Of a DNA stretch of 64,000 bases, positions 17,331-25,708 are shown in pieces. Under the pieces are notes generated by a model. It was not told the DNA's origin. It worked only from the letters and a program-made list of their open reading frames with translations, and searched no databases. The position numbers and the translations under genes were made by a program. The DNA is taken from contig NZ_BMMU01000014.1 in the NCBI RefSeq assembly GCF_014646095.1, positions 124,001-188,000 of the forward strand, written 5' to 3'. Positions within the stretch are counted from its first letter, which is position 1. Every line of letters begins with the position of its first letter. Source of the stretch: Streptomyces lacrimifluminis (GTDB taxonomy: Bacteria > Actinomycetota > Actinomycetes > Streptomycetales > Streptomycetaceae).

Positions 17331-17370
17331 ATCACGAAGGATGGCGAAGCATGGCGAAGGATGGCGAAGG
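17331..17370. repeat. Decamer tandem repeat
   Basis: Three near-identical copies of ATGGCGAAG(G/C) at 17341-17370, with a partial copy (ATCACGAAGG) before them. They lie in the 590-base gap between the sigma factor gene and the MHYT gene. A nearby palindrome (TGATTGAATCA, 17422-17432) could be a regulatory site for the MHYT gene. No gene is visible elsewhere in the gap. Confidence 0.8.
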
Positions 17371-17599
17371 ATCGATTCAGCGGAAGGTGGTGAGCAATGT
17401 GGAGGAGACGTGTGCTTGATGTGATTGAATCATGCAGAACTTGGCCAAGTGGCTTGATCTGATTGCCCGGCTGCCCCTGCCCCGTACTGCCGGCAGGACT
17501 GCCGTGCGCCGTGGTCATGTCAGCCCGAGGCCGGGCAGCTGCGTACGCCACTCCGAGTCGACGGTGCCGCCTGTCCTCGCGCACATGAAGGGACTTCGC

Positions 17600-18454
17600 A
17601 TGACCGCCACCGTCTCCAACTTTCACTACGGTGCCGTGACCCCCGTGGCCGCCTACCTGATGGCCTGCCTCGGTGCGGCACTTGGTCTGCGATGCACGAC
17701 GCGGTCGCTGCGGCGCTCCCACCGCAGAGCCGGCTGGCTGGCGCTGGGCGCCGTATCGATCGGCTGCGGCATCTGGACCATGCACTTCATCGCCATGATC
17801 GGTTTCAGCGTCCAGGGCGCTCTGGTCAGCTACGACCTGACGAAAACACTGCTCAGCCTCGCGGTCGCGATCGCCGTCGTCGCCGTCGGTGTCTTCCTCG
17901 TCGGCTACCGGGGCGGCTCACCGGTGAACCTGGGGATGGCGGGCACGATCACCGGGATCGGGGTCGCGGCCATGCACTATCTCGGCATGGCCGCCATCCA
18001 CACCAACGGCAGCCTCCACTACAACGGCGGGACCGTGGCGCTGTCCGTCGGGATCGCCGTCGCTGCCGCCACCGCGGCGCTGTGGGCGGCGGTCTCCATC
18101 CATAAGCTGTGGGCCAGCCTGGGTGCGAGCCTGGTCATGGGCGTGGCCGTGACCGGTATGCACTACACCGGCATGGCCGCGGTCTCCGTCCACCTCACCG
18201 GCCAGTCCGCCGTCTCCCAGTCGTCCACCAGCCTGATGTCGTTCCTCCTGGCCATGCTCGCCGGCCCACTCACAGTGCTCCTGGTCGCCGGCGCGATCGT
18301 CATGTTCGACCCCGACATGATGCTCGGCGACGACGAATGGGACCGGCCGGCGTACACCCGCTACGGCGCCGGTGACGACCTTCCCGGCCACTCGGGTGCG
18401 TCGAGGGGCAACGCGGCTCTGGCGCGCTCCGTGACGCCCAGGGTCCCGAGGTAG
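17600..18454 (+). CDS. MHYT-domain integral membrane sensor protein
   Basis: A 284-residue membrane protein with seven hydrophobic segments and three MHYT-type motifs at residues 61 (MHFIAMIG), 125 (MHYLGMAA) and 187 (MHYTGMAA). The motif is proposed to bind copper and sense oxygen, CO or NO. There is no attached signalling domain such as GGDEF. ATG 17600 is chosen for its AAGGGA site six bases upstream. The last 23 codons (from about residue 262) run antisense through a DUF3500-like gene remnant, so the natural C-terminus has probably been replaced by acquired sequence. Confidence 0.85.
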   Translation: MTATVSNFHYGAVTPVAAYLMACLGAALGLRCTTRSLRRSHRRAGWLALGAVSIGCGIWTMHFIAMIGFSVQGALVSYDLTKTLLSLAVAIAVVAVGVFLVGYRGGSPVNLGMAGTITGIGVAAMHYLGMAAIHTNGSLHYNGGTVALSVGIAVAAATAALWAAVSIHKLWASLGASLVMGVAVTGMHYTGMAAVSVHLTGQSAVSQSSTSLMSFLLAMLAGPLTVLLVAGAIVMFDPDMMLGDDEWDRPAYTRYGAGDDLPGHSGASRGNAALARSVTPRVPR

Positions 18455-18670
18455 GCGCGAACCGCCTGTGCGCGGCCCGTGCGGTCGGGGTGCCCTCGTT
18501 TCGCGGTTCGACCAGCCCGGGGAGGGGTTTGCCGTCGGTGGTGACGCCGACGAACGGCCTGTTGGTGGTCTGCTCGACCGGCGGCAGTCGGTGTCGCCGA
18601 CGAGCTCCAGCATCGCCGCCACCCCGACTGCGTCCGAGAAGTCGACCGACCCGCGCCGCAGTGGCAGGTT
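18382..18670 (-). pseudogene. DUF3500-like gene remnant
   Basis: The minus strand carries protein-like stretches in several frames. TTNRPFVGVTTDGKPLPGLV is followed after a shift by AVRAYLGTLGVTERARAALP and LDAPEW. This resembles the start of DUF3500 proteins (vTTDG...GLf, then a.aFLa.L...qRa....pvd.pEWR). It overlaps the 3' end of the MHYT gene on the other strand. Clearly non-functional; the family match is from memory. Confidence 0.5.
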
Positions 18671-18744
18671 CGCCGGGCGGGGGCCGTAGCCGAGCGCGCT
18701 CGTCGCGCCGTCGCCTCCGGCGCTTCCAGCCTGCTCGGGCCGGT

Positions 18745-18975
18745 GTGATCGTCGCCGTTCACGCTGAAGTGCACCCCCCTGCCCCAGGGCTTGTCCGGCT
18801 CCGGGACAGGTGCCGGCACAGCCAGGTGCTTTCCGGCACGTTGCCCGCGTCGTACCGCCGGTGCGGCACCCCTGCCGGAAGCATGACCAGCGTGTCCGGA
18901 CCGACGGCATGCTTCTCGAGGACCACCTCGATATCGAAAGCAGCGCCAGCAGCGTCGTGATCACCGGTGCGAACA
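18745..18975 (-). pseudogene. Cupin-domain gene remnant
   Basis: On the minus strand, VGPDTLVMLPAGVPHRRYDA is the usual second cupin motif with its PAGVPH histidine. It is followed by a frameshift near 18815 and then PEPDKPWGRGVHFSVNGDD. The first cupin motif is missing, so the metal site is incomplete. It sits next to the DUF3500-like remnant and may have been transcribed with it. Confidence 0.55.
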
Positions 18976-19100
18976 GGGACAGAACCAGCCGCGGGATCCA
19001 TTCGGTGCTCCAGGCTATTTCTGAAACATCAGTCCGACCTCTATCCCATGGGCACCTCAGGGCTGCACCCAACTCCTGTAGATCACAACACCGCCATGGT

Positions 19101-19760
19101 TCATGGCGTCCGGATCAGAGGTGCGTCGGTGCGGGCGGCGATGTCCTCGGCGGTGACACCCGGCGCGCATTCCACCAGGGTGAGGCCCTCGGGTGTGACG
19201 TCGAGGACTCCGAGGTCGGTGATGACGCGGTGGACGCAGCGTTCGCCGGTGAGCGGGAGGGTGCACTCCCTGAGGATCTTCGGGCTGCCGTCCTTGGCGG
19301 TGTGTTCCATCAGGACGATGACCCGGCGGGCGCCGTGGACGAGGTCCATCGCGCCGCCCATGCCCTTGACCATCTTGCCGGGGATCATCCAGTTGGCCAG
19401 GTCGCCGACGGCGGAGACCTGCATCGCGCCGAGCACGGCGGTGTCGATGTGGCCACCCCGGATCATGCCGAAGGACAGGGCCGAGTCGAAGAAGGAGGCC
19501 CCCGGCAGCACCGTGACGGTCTCCTTGCCCGCGTTGATCAGGTCGGGGTCGACCTCGGCCTCGGTCGGGTACGGGCCCGTGCCCAGGATGCCGTTCTCGG
19601 AGTGCAGGACCACATGGACGTCGGGGGGAAGGTGGCCGGGGATGAGGGTGGGCAGACCGATACCGAGGTTGACGTAGGAACCGTCGGTGAGTTCGGCGGC
19701 GGCGCGGGCGGCCATCCGGTCCCGGGTCCAGCCCAGCCGCCTTCCGCTGGTGGTGCTCAT
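19101..19760 (-). CDS. 3-oxoacid CoA-transferase subunit B
   Basis: A 219-residue beta subunit of a succinyl-CoA:3-oxoacid (or 3-oxoadipate) CoA-transferase. The catalytic glutamate lies in the SENG motif (VVLHSENGILGTG), with the NLGIGLPTLIP loop near the start. It transfers CoA from succinyl-CoA to a 3-oxo acid, the last activation step before thiolysis in aromatic degradation. Its ATG overlaps the stop of subunit A (ATGA, 19757-19760). It is the last gene of the operon. Confidence 0.92.
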   Translation of the reverse strand: MSTTSGRRLGWTRDRMAARAAAELTDGSYVNLGIGLPTLIPGHLPPDVHVVLHSENGILGTGPYPTEAEVDPDLINAGKETVTVLPGASFFDSALSFGMIRGGHIDTAVLGAMQVSAVGDLANWMIPGKMVKGMGGAMDLVHGARRVIVLMEHTAKDGSPKILRECTLPLTGERCVHRVITDLGVLDVTPEGLTLVECAPGVTAEDIAARTDAPLIRTP

Positions 19761-20539
19761 GCGCGTACGGTCCCTCGAGCCGAAGACGTGGAAAGGGAAA
19801 GGTGCTCGATCTGCTTGTCGGCGGCCTCGGCCGGGGTGAGGACCACGATCCGCTGGACGAAGATGCCCGGCAGGTGGACTTCGTCCGGGCTCAACTCTCC
19901 CGGCTCCACGAGCTGTTCGACTTCGGCGACGGTGATCCGCCCGGCCGTCGCCGCGAGCGGGTTGAAGTTGGCGGCGGACTTACGGAAGACCAGGTTTCCG
20001 TGGCGGTCGCCGCGCCAGGCCCGTACGAGGGCGAAGTCGGTGGTGATGCCGTGCTCCAGGACGTACGCGCGGCCGGCGAAGTCGCGCGTTTCCCTGGGCG
20101 GGGAAGCCAGGGCGACCCTGCCGTCGGGCCGGTAGCGCCAGGGCAGGCCACCGCGGGCGACCTGGGTGCCCACCCCTGCCGGGGTGTAGAAGGCGGGGAT
20201 GCCCGCTCCCCCGGCGCGCAGGCGTTCGGCCAGCGTGCCCTGCGGCACCAGCTCCACCTCCAGTTCGCCCGACAGGTACTGGCGGGCGAACTCCTTGTTC
20301 TCGCCCACGTAACTGCCCGTGACACGGGCGATCCGGCGGTCGGCCAGCAGGACTCCCAGTCCGCGCCCGTCCACACCGCAGTTGTTCGACACGACCTCCA
20401 GGCCGGTGGTGCCCTGGGCGTGGAGTGCCTGGATGAGCACGCCGGGGATGCCGCTGAGGCCGAAGCCGCCGACGGCCAGCGATGCGCCGTCGGGGATGTC
20501 GGCGACCGCGTCGGCGGCGTTCGCGCGGACCTTGTCCAT
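19757..20539 (-). CDS. 3-oxoacid CoA-transferase subunit A
   Basis: A 260-residue alpha subunit with the family signature GASLAVGGFGLSGIPGVLI near residue 18 and the SNNCGVDGRGLGVLL stretch. Together with subunit B it forms the CoA-transferase. Sequence alone does not separate PcaI/PcaJ (3-oxoadipate) from ScoA/ScoB (acetoacetate); the aromatic-catabolic context slightly favours a dicarboxylic 3-oxo acid. It lies 47 bases downstream of the SDR gene. Confidence 0.92.
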   Translation of the reverse strand: MDKVRANAADAVADIPDGASLAVGGFGLSGIPGVLIQALHAQGTTGLEVVSNNCGVDGRGLGVLLADRRIARVTGSYVGENKEFARQYLSGELEVELVPQGTLAERLRAGGAGIPAFYTPAGVGTQVARGGLPWRYRPDGRVALASPPRETRDFAGRAYVLEHGITTDFALVRAWRGDRHGNLVFRKSAANFNPLAATAGRITVAEVEQLVEPGELSPDEVHLPGIFVQRIVVLTPAEAADKQIEHLSLSTSSARGTVRA

Positions 20540-20586
20540 GGGAGGAAGGGCCTTTCTGTCGTGTCTGTGGTGCCGTGCTCGCCGGC

Positions 20587-21336
20587 TCAGGCGTCCGCGC
20601 GGAGGGTGTCCGAGATCGACTTGGCGCCGCCGTGCGCGGTGAGGCCGCCGTCGACCGGGATCTCGGCCCCCGTGATGAAGGACGCCTCGTCGGAGAGAAG
20701 GAAGGCGACGAGCGGGGTGATCTCATCGACGGTTCCGGTGCGGCCGAGCGGTGTCTCGCGGATGTTCGCCTCTCGGAACGCGGGCACCGCGGACGCGGTC
20801 ATCTCCGTCTCGATGAAGCCGGGGTGGATGGTGTTCACGCGGATACCGCGCGGGCCCAACTCCGTGGCTGCCGCCTTCGACAGGCCGCGCAGCGCCCACT
20901 TGCTGGCCGTGTAGGCGACCGGGTAGTGGCCGGTGAGCGCGGCGGACGAGCCGACGTTCACGATCGAGGAGCCGGGCGGCATCAGCGGGGCCAGGTGCTG
21001 GACGCCCAGCAGCGGGCCGGTGACGTTGACCGCGTGGACCCGGGCCATGTCCTCGGGGCGTACGTCACCGACGCGGGCGCGCCAGGTGACTCCGGCGTTG
21101 TTGACCAGGCCGTGCACCTGACCGTACGACGCCCGTAGCTCGGCGGCGAGTTCCGCCCAGTCCTTCTCGCTCGTGACGTCGAGACGGCGGCAGCCGGGTG
21201 CCTCGGTCACGTCGGTGGCGATCACCCGGGCGCCTTCGCGGGTCAGTGCCTCGGCCTCCGCGGCGCCCTGACCGCGGGCCGCACCCGTGACGACCACGAC
21301 CTTGCCGAGGAGCCTCCTGGGCTGCTGATCGCTCAC
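20587..21336 (-). CDS. Short-chain dehydrogenase/reductase
   Basis: A 249-residue classical SDR. The cofactor loop is TGAARGQG near residue 17, NNAG follows near residue 89, and the catalytic Ser and YxxxK are in VGSSAALTGHYPVAYTASKW. The C-terminal VDGGLTAHGG is typical. Its role in the operon is probably the oxidation or reduction of a hydroxyl or keto group on a ring or on a ring-cleavage product. The ATG overlaps the stop of the preceding FAH gene. Confidence 0.9.
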   Translation of the reverse strand: MSDQQPRRLLGKVVVVTGAARGQGAAEAEALTREGARVIATDVTEAPGCRRLDVTSEKDWAELAAELRASYGQVHGLVNNAGVTWRARVGDVRPEDMARVHAVNVTGPLLGVQHLAPLMPPGSSIVNVGSSAALTGHYPVAYTASKWALRGLSKAAATELGPRGIRVNTIHPGFIETEMTASAVPAFREANIRETPLGRTGTVDEITPLVAFLLSDEASFITGAEIPVDGGLTAHGGAKSISDTLRADA

Positions 21337-22304
21337 GGCCGTTCCCTCGTGCGGCGGCGGGCGACGGGAACGGTCACGGGCTCCGCGCCGGCCACCACGG
21401 TGTTGGAGACCGAGCCGATGCCCTCGACGGTGAGGGTGACCGTGTCACCGGGCTGCAGGGGAGCCGGGGACTGCTCACCCCGTCGCCCCCACAGCTCGGC
21501 GAGGCAGCCGCCGTTGCCGCAGGTCCCGGAGCCGAGGATGTCGCCGGGGCGGACGACGGTGCCGCGTGAGGCGTAGGCGACCATCTCCTCGAAGGTCCAG
21601 CTCATGTTGGACAGCAGATCCTCGCCCACGACCTCGCCGTTGATCTCGGCGGTGAGCGCCAGGCGCAGGAAGCCGTCCGCGTCGCGGTACCTCCCCAGCT
21701 CGTCGGCGGTGACGAGGTACGGACCGAGCGTGGTGGCGGTGTCCTTGCCCTTGCAGGGGCCGAGGCCGACCTTCATCTCGGCGGACTGCAGGTCCCGGGC
21801 CGACCAGTCGTTGAAGACGGTGTAGCCGACGATGTGGTCGCGGGCCTGCTCGGGGGTGAGGTCGCGGCCCTCCTCGCCGATCACGGCGGCGACCTCCAGC
21901 TCGAAGTCGAGCACGCTCGCCCCCGGCGGCATGGGAATGTCGTCGTGCGGCCCGTACATCGCGTAGGGGTTGCCGAAGTAGAACGTCGGGGCCGCGTACC
22001 ACCGCTCCGGTACCCCGGCAGCCCCGTCCACGGACCGCCGTACGCCCTCGACGTGTTCCTCGAAGGTCACGAAGTCCCGCACGGTGGGCGGCTGGAGCGG
22101 CGGCAGCAGCCGTACCTCGGAGACGTGGGGACCGGCCGGGACGTCGAGGACCGCGGAGCCCGAGTCGAGCAGCCCGGGCAGGCCGCCTCCCTCGGCGAGC
22201 AGGCCGGTCAGTGAGCTGACGCCGGGCAGGGTGTGGAGCGTGCCGTCCTCTTCGACGACGGCCACCTGGCGTCGGTTGCGGTACTCGTACGTGGCGAAAC
22301 GCAT
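21333..22304 (-). CDS. Fumarylacetoacetate hydrolase-family protein (first copy)
   Basis: A 323-residue FAH-fold hydrolase. The metal ligands are visible around DFELEVAAVIGEEGRDLTPE and the ARDLQ...EMKVGLGPCKGKD stretch. Members hydrolyse C-C bonds of acylpyruvates or hydrate 2-oxo-enoates after ring cleavage. ATG 22304, with an AGGAAA site, is chosen over a longer frame. The second family member at 26668 is quite different in sequence, so the two likely act on different intermediates. Confidence 0.87.
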   Translation of the reverse strand: MRFATYEYRNRRQVAVVEEDGTLHTLPGVSSLTGLLAEGGGLPGLLDSGSAVLDVPAGPHVSEVRLLPPLQPPTVRDFVTFEEHVEGVRRSVDGAAGVPERWYAAPTFYFGNPYAMYGPHDDIPMPPGASVLDFELEVAAVIGEEGRDLTPEQARDHIVGYTVFNDWSARDLQSAEMKVGLGPCKGKDTATTLGPYLVTADELGRYRDADGFLRLALTAEINGEVVGEDLLSNMSWTFEEMVAYASRGTVVRPGDILGSGTCGNGGCLAELWGRRGEQSPAPLQPGDTVTLTVEGIGSVSNTVVAGAEPVTVPVARRRTRERP

Positions 22305-22425
22305 GGCGGTTTCCTGTCGGCGGTCAGCTGTCGGCGTGCGGGTGGGCACGAAGGCCGGGGGCGCGGCATGGGAGTCAGGGCAGTGACAGGGTCACCGCGC
22401 CCCCGGGGACTCGGGGCGTCGCCGG

Positions 22426-23364
22426 TCAGACCGGCGGGGCGACGAACACGCCGCGGTCGACGTCGTTGAAGGACTCCTTGGTGACCAGTTCGTTCATGGG
22501 GTTGGCGGTGCCCCACTGGTCGGTGACCTCGGGGTTCGAGAAGTCGTAGACGTGCGGGTGCCAGGTGTCCTCGTCCAGCACCTCCAACTCCGTCGTGTAC
22601 TCGACGGTGTTGCCGTGCGGGTCGAGGAAGTAGGTGAAGGTGTTGTCGCCCGCCATGTGCCGGCCCGGACCCCAGATCTTGCGGGCACCGGAGCGCATCA
22701 CCCGGCCGGAGCCGCGCATGTACTCGTCGATCCCGCGCATCTCGAAGGAGATGTGGTGCAGCGAGGTGTGCGGGCCCTTGGCGACGGCCATGGAGTGGTG
22801 CTGGTTGCTGATCCGCATGAAGTGCATGACGTCGCCGATGTGCGGATGGCCGAGCGTGTCGGACAGCCGGAAGCCGAGGTGCTCCTCGTACCACGCCTTG
22901 GTCCGGTCCAGGTCCGGCGAGTTGAGGACGACGTGCGACAGCTTGACCGGGATCGACTCCTTCTCCTCGATCTTGCGGTGCTGTCGGACCTCGACGTCGG
23001 CCAGGACCTCGATGGTGCGTCCGTCGACGTCGAAGAAGCGGAAGCCGTAACCGCCGCCGGGCGTTTCCACCTTGCCCGGCTGGGAGATCAACTGCACGCC
23101 ACCGGCGAGGAGTTGTTCGGCCAGCGTGTCGACGTCGGCCGGGCTCGCGGCGCCGTAGGAGACGAGGTCGAGGCGCTTCTCGTCGGCCTTGCGCAGCCGC
23201 ACGACGTACTGCTCGGGGCTGCCTTCGGCGGCGAGGAAGGAGATGCCGGAGTCCTCGGCGACCTTGGTCAGGCCCCAGACGCCGGCGTAGAAGTCGAGTT
23301 GTTTGTCGTAGTCGGGTACAGCGAGGTCGACGTGTCGGAGGTGGGTGAGCAGGCGGTTACTCAT
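22426..23364 (-). CDS. Extradiol ring-cleavage dioxygenase-like VOC protein
   Basis: A 312-residue protein with two vicinal-oxygen-chelate domains, the layout of type I extradiol dioxygenases (catechol 2,3-dioxygenase). In the second domain the expected Fe(II) ligands are present: His in LSHVVLNSPDLDRTK, His in SLHHISFEMRG, and Glu in DPHGNTVEYTTE. It most likely opens a catechol-type ring next to the diol. ATG 23364 has an AAGGA site; the upstream decarboxylase-type gene overlaps it by eight bases, showing tight coupling. Confidence 0.85.
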   Translation of the reverse strand: MSNRLLTHLRHVDLAVPDYDKQLDFYAGVWGLTKVAEDSGISFLAAEGSPEQYVVRLRKADEKRLDLVSYGAASPADVDTLAEQLLAGGVQLISQPGKVETPGGGYGFRFFDVDGRTIEVLADVEVRQHRKIEEKESIPVKLSHVVLNSPDLDRTKAWYEEHLGFRLSDTLGHPHIGDVMHFMRISNQHHSMAVAKGPHTSLHHISFEMRGIDEYMRGSGRVMRSGARKIWGPGRHMAGDNTFTYFLDPHGNTVEYTTELEVLDEDTWHPHVYDFSNPEVTDQWGTANPMNELVTKESFNDVDRGVFVAPPV

Positions 23365-24388
23365 GGGGGGATCCTTTTCGGACGAGGTTGAGCAGGGCGG
23401 CGGCGTTTCCGCCGCGGACGGCATGGACGTCGTGGTCGGGCAGGTCGGCGGCGCGCAGCGCCCCGAGCGGATCGTCCGTGCCCATGTCGAAGGGGAAGTC
23501 GGAGCCGAGCAGGACCCGGTCGGCTCCGGCGTTCCGGATCAACTCCCGTAGTACGTGCGGGCCGTGGACGAGGGAGTCGAAGTACAGCTGCTTCAGATAG
23601 CTGCTCGGTTCCCGCTCGCAGCCCCGGGCGTCGGGGCGGACCCGCCAGGCGTGGTCGGAGCGGCCGATGTGGGTGGGCAGGTAGCCGCCGCCGTGCGCCG
23701 CGATCAGCTTCAGGTCCGGATGGCGGTCCAGGACGCCGGAGAAGATCAGGTGGGAGAGGGCGACCGCGTTCTCGGTTGGCTGGCCGACGGTGTTGGACAG
23801 GTACCACTGGTCCAGGCGATGGTCGAGGGTGCAGCCGAACGGGTGCAGGAAGAGGAGGGCGCCCGTCTCCTCCGCACAGGACCAGAGGGGTTCGTACACC
23901 GGATCCGACAGCTCGCGGCCGGGCGCGTGCGAGGAGATCTCCACGCCCCTCAGTCCCTGGTCCAGGGCGTGGTCGAGCAGGTCGACCGCGAGGTCGGGAT
24001 GCTGGAGCGGTACCAGGCCCAGGCCGTGCAGCCGGTCGGGAGCCTTCGCACAGTGTGCGGCGGTGCCCTCGTTGGCCAGCCGACAGACCCTCTCGGCCAG
24101 TTGGGGCTCGGCCCAGTAGTGGTAGTGGGACGGCGAGGGGCTGACCAGTTGGACGTCCACGCCCTGCGCGTCCATGGCCGCCAGGCGCTCCGCGACGTCC
24201 GTCAGCCTCGGCACGCGCGCGCCGACCATCGGACCGTTCACGGTCAGGGCCGCCGGGCCGTTGCGGCGGGCGTCCAGGGCGCGGGCCTCGGCGAGGCCCG
24301 GGTGGCCTGCGACAGCCTCCTCGACCTCCGGGAGCATGAGGTGGGCGTGGACGTCGATGGTCGGCGCGGAGGATGCGGTGGCGGTCAC
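23357..24388 (-). CDS. Amidohydrolase-family decarboxylase (ACMSD-like)
   Basis: A 343-residue amidohydrolase 2-family TIM barrel. The metal ligands are seen as HAH (DVHAHLM, near residue 14), HPFG near 180, AAHGGGYLP near 235 and the terminal Asp in LLGSDFPFDMG. Members such as ACMSD, gamma-resorcylate decarboxylase and 5-carboxyvanillate decarboxylase remove carboxyl groups without redox cofactors. A decarboxylation step in the aromatic pathway is therefore likely. The GTG start at 24388 overlaps the upstream stop (GTGA). Confidence 0.85.
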   Translation of the reverse strand: MTATASSAPTIDVHAHLMLPEVEEAVAGHPGLAEARALDARRNGPAALTVNGPMVGARVPRLTDVAERLAAMDAQGVDVQLVSPSPSHYHYWAEPQLAERVCRLANEGTAAHCAKAPDRLHGLGLVPLQHPDLAVDLLDHALDQGLRGVEISSHAPGRELSDPVYEPLWSCAEETGALLFLHPFGCTLDHRLDQWYLSNTVGQPTENAVALSHLIFSGVLDRHPDLKLIAAHGGGYLPTHIGRSDHAWRVRPDARGCEREPSSYLKQLYFDSLVHGPHVLRELIRNAGADRVLLGSDFPFDMGTDDPLGALRAADLPDHDVHAVRGGNAAALLNLVRKGSPHE

Positions 24389-25545
24389 GGGCGCTCCTTG
24401 AGGAGGTTCATGGTGCGGCCGACCAGCCCGGGCATGTCGGCGTCGCGCACGCCGTCCAGCTGCCACTGGCCGATCTGCATGGATGCCGCGACGACGGTGC
24501 GCACCCGGGGAATGCGGCGGTCGTGGTACGCCTGGAGCAGTTCGCCGTCCCAGTCCCGTCTGCTGGTGAGCAACTCGGCGAGGACGAGGGCGTCCTCCAG
24601 GGACATCGCGGCGCCCTGGGCCAGGGTGGGCGGGCAGCAGTGGGCGGCGTCACCGATGAGCACGACCCGGCCCCGGTGCCAGGAGTCCTCGACCAGCAGG
24701 TGGTCGAACCTGGTGTAGTTGACCTTCTTCGGGTCGGTGATGTGCTCGGTGATCTCCGGCCAGACCCCTCCGTAGCTCTGCGCCAGGCGGCGCATCTCGT
24801 CGGCGTAGGTGGCCGGGTCGATGGAGGCGCGGTCTCGGCACCCTTCGACGAGGTACGCGTAGATGGTGTTCTCGCTGGTCGGGCAGTAGCCGGCGATGTA
24901 GGCGGGGCCGCCGTAGGCGAGGTCGGTGCGAGTCACGCTCTCGGGCCGCGGGGCGGCGATGCGCCAGATGGCCATGCCGGTCGGCTCGGGTTTGTCCGTG
25001 ATGCCGATCTCGGCGCGGGTGGCGGAGTGGAGACCGTCGGCGCCGATCACCAGGTCGTAGCGGCCCTCGCTGCCGTCGCTGAAGCGCACCGAGACGCCGT
25101 CGGCGTCCTGCTCCAGCGATCCGGCGGTGGTGCCGAGGCGAACGTCGGCACCGGAGGCGAGGACCGTGTCGATGAGGAGCTGCTGCAGCTGGGGACGCTG
25201 CATGCCGAGGGTGGCGGGCAGGTCCTCCCCGCCGGTCTGGATGTCCTCGGCGACGAACATGACGGTGCCGTCGGGGGCCGTCACGCCCAGCGAGCCGAAG
25301 GCGTATCCGCGTGCTTCCACCTGTTTCCACACGCCCAGTTCGCGCAGGACCCGCAGGGCGTTGCCCTGAAGGGTGATGCCGGAGCCGGTGGTGGCGTTCC
25401 AGTCGGGCTTGGCCTCGATCAGGTCGACCACGATGCCGGCCCTGCGCAGCAGGATGGTGACGGCGTTGCCCGAGGCGCCGCCGCCGATGACCAGGACGGT
25501 GGGTGTCCCGGGCGGAGGCTGGGGGAGAGTGCGGCTGTCAGCCAT
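24385..25545 (-). CDS. FAD-dependent aromatic monooxygenase
   Basis: A 386-residue group A flavoprotein hydroxylase. The GxGxxG FAD site is VLVIGGGASGNAVTILLRRA, the second fingerprint is DLVIGADGLHSATR, and the GD motif is RVVLIGDAAHCCPPTLAQG. Such enzymes use NAD(P)H and O2 to hydroxylate phenolic acids (4-hydroxybenzoate or salicylate hydroxylase type). Here it would produce the diol for the dioxygenase. ATG 25545 has a GGAGGAA site eight bases upstream. Confidence 0.9.
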   Translation of the reverse strand: MADSRTLPQPPPGTPTVLVIGGGASGNAVTILLRRAGIVVDLIEAKPDWNATTGSGITLQGNALRVLRELGVWKQVEARGYAFGSLGVTAPDGTVMFVAEDIQTGGEDLPATLGMQRPQLQQLLIDTVLASGADVRLGTTAGSLEQDADGVSVRFSDGSEGRYDLVIGADGLHSATRAEIGITDKPEPTGMAIWRIAAPRPESVTRTDLAYGGPAYIAGYCPTSENTIYAYLVEGCRDRASIDPATYADEMRRLAQSYGGVWPEITEHITDPKKVNYTRFDHLLVEDSWHRGRVVLIGDAAHCCPPTLAQGAAMSLEDALVLAELLTSRRDWDGELLQAYHDRRIPRVRTVVAASMQIGQWQLDGVRDADMPGLVGRTMNLLKERP

Positions 25546-25708
25546 GTCGGGGATTCCTCCCGGGGTTGGGCCGCGCGACTTCGGGCGGCGGGGACTCGGT
25601 TCGCCCGCTGGGAGCACGGGCCAGAGGTGGGGACGGAGTTGGGGACGGGGGTGCGGGCCGGATGCGCCGATGCTGTCCGGGGAACGGCGCATCCGGCAGT
25701 AGTGCGGG

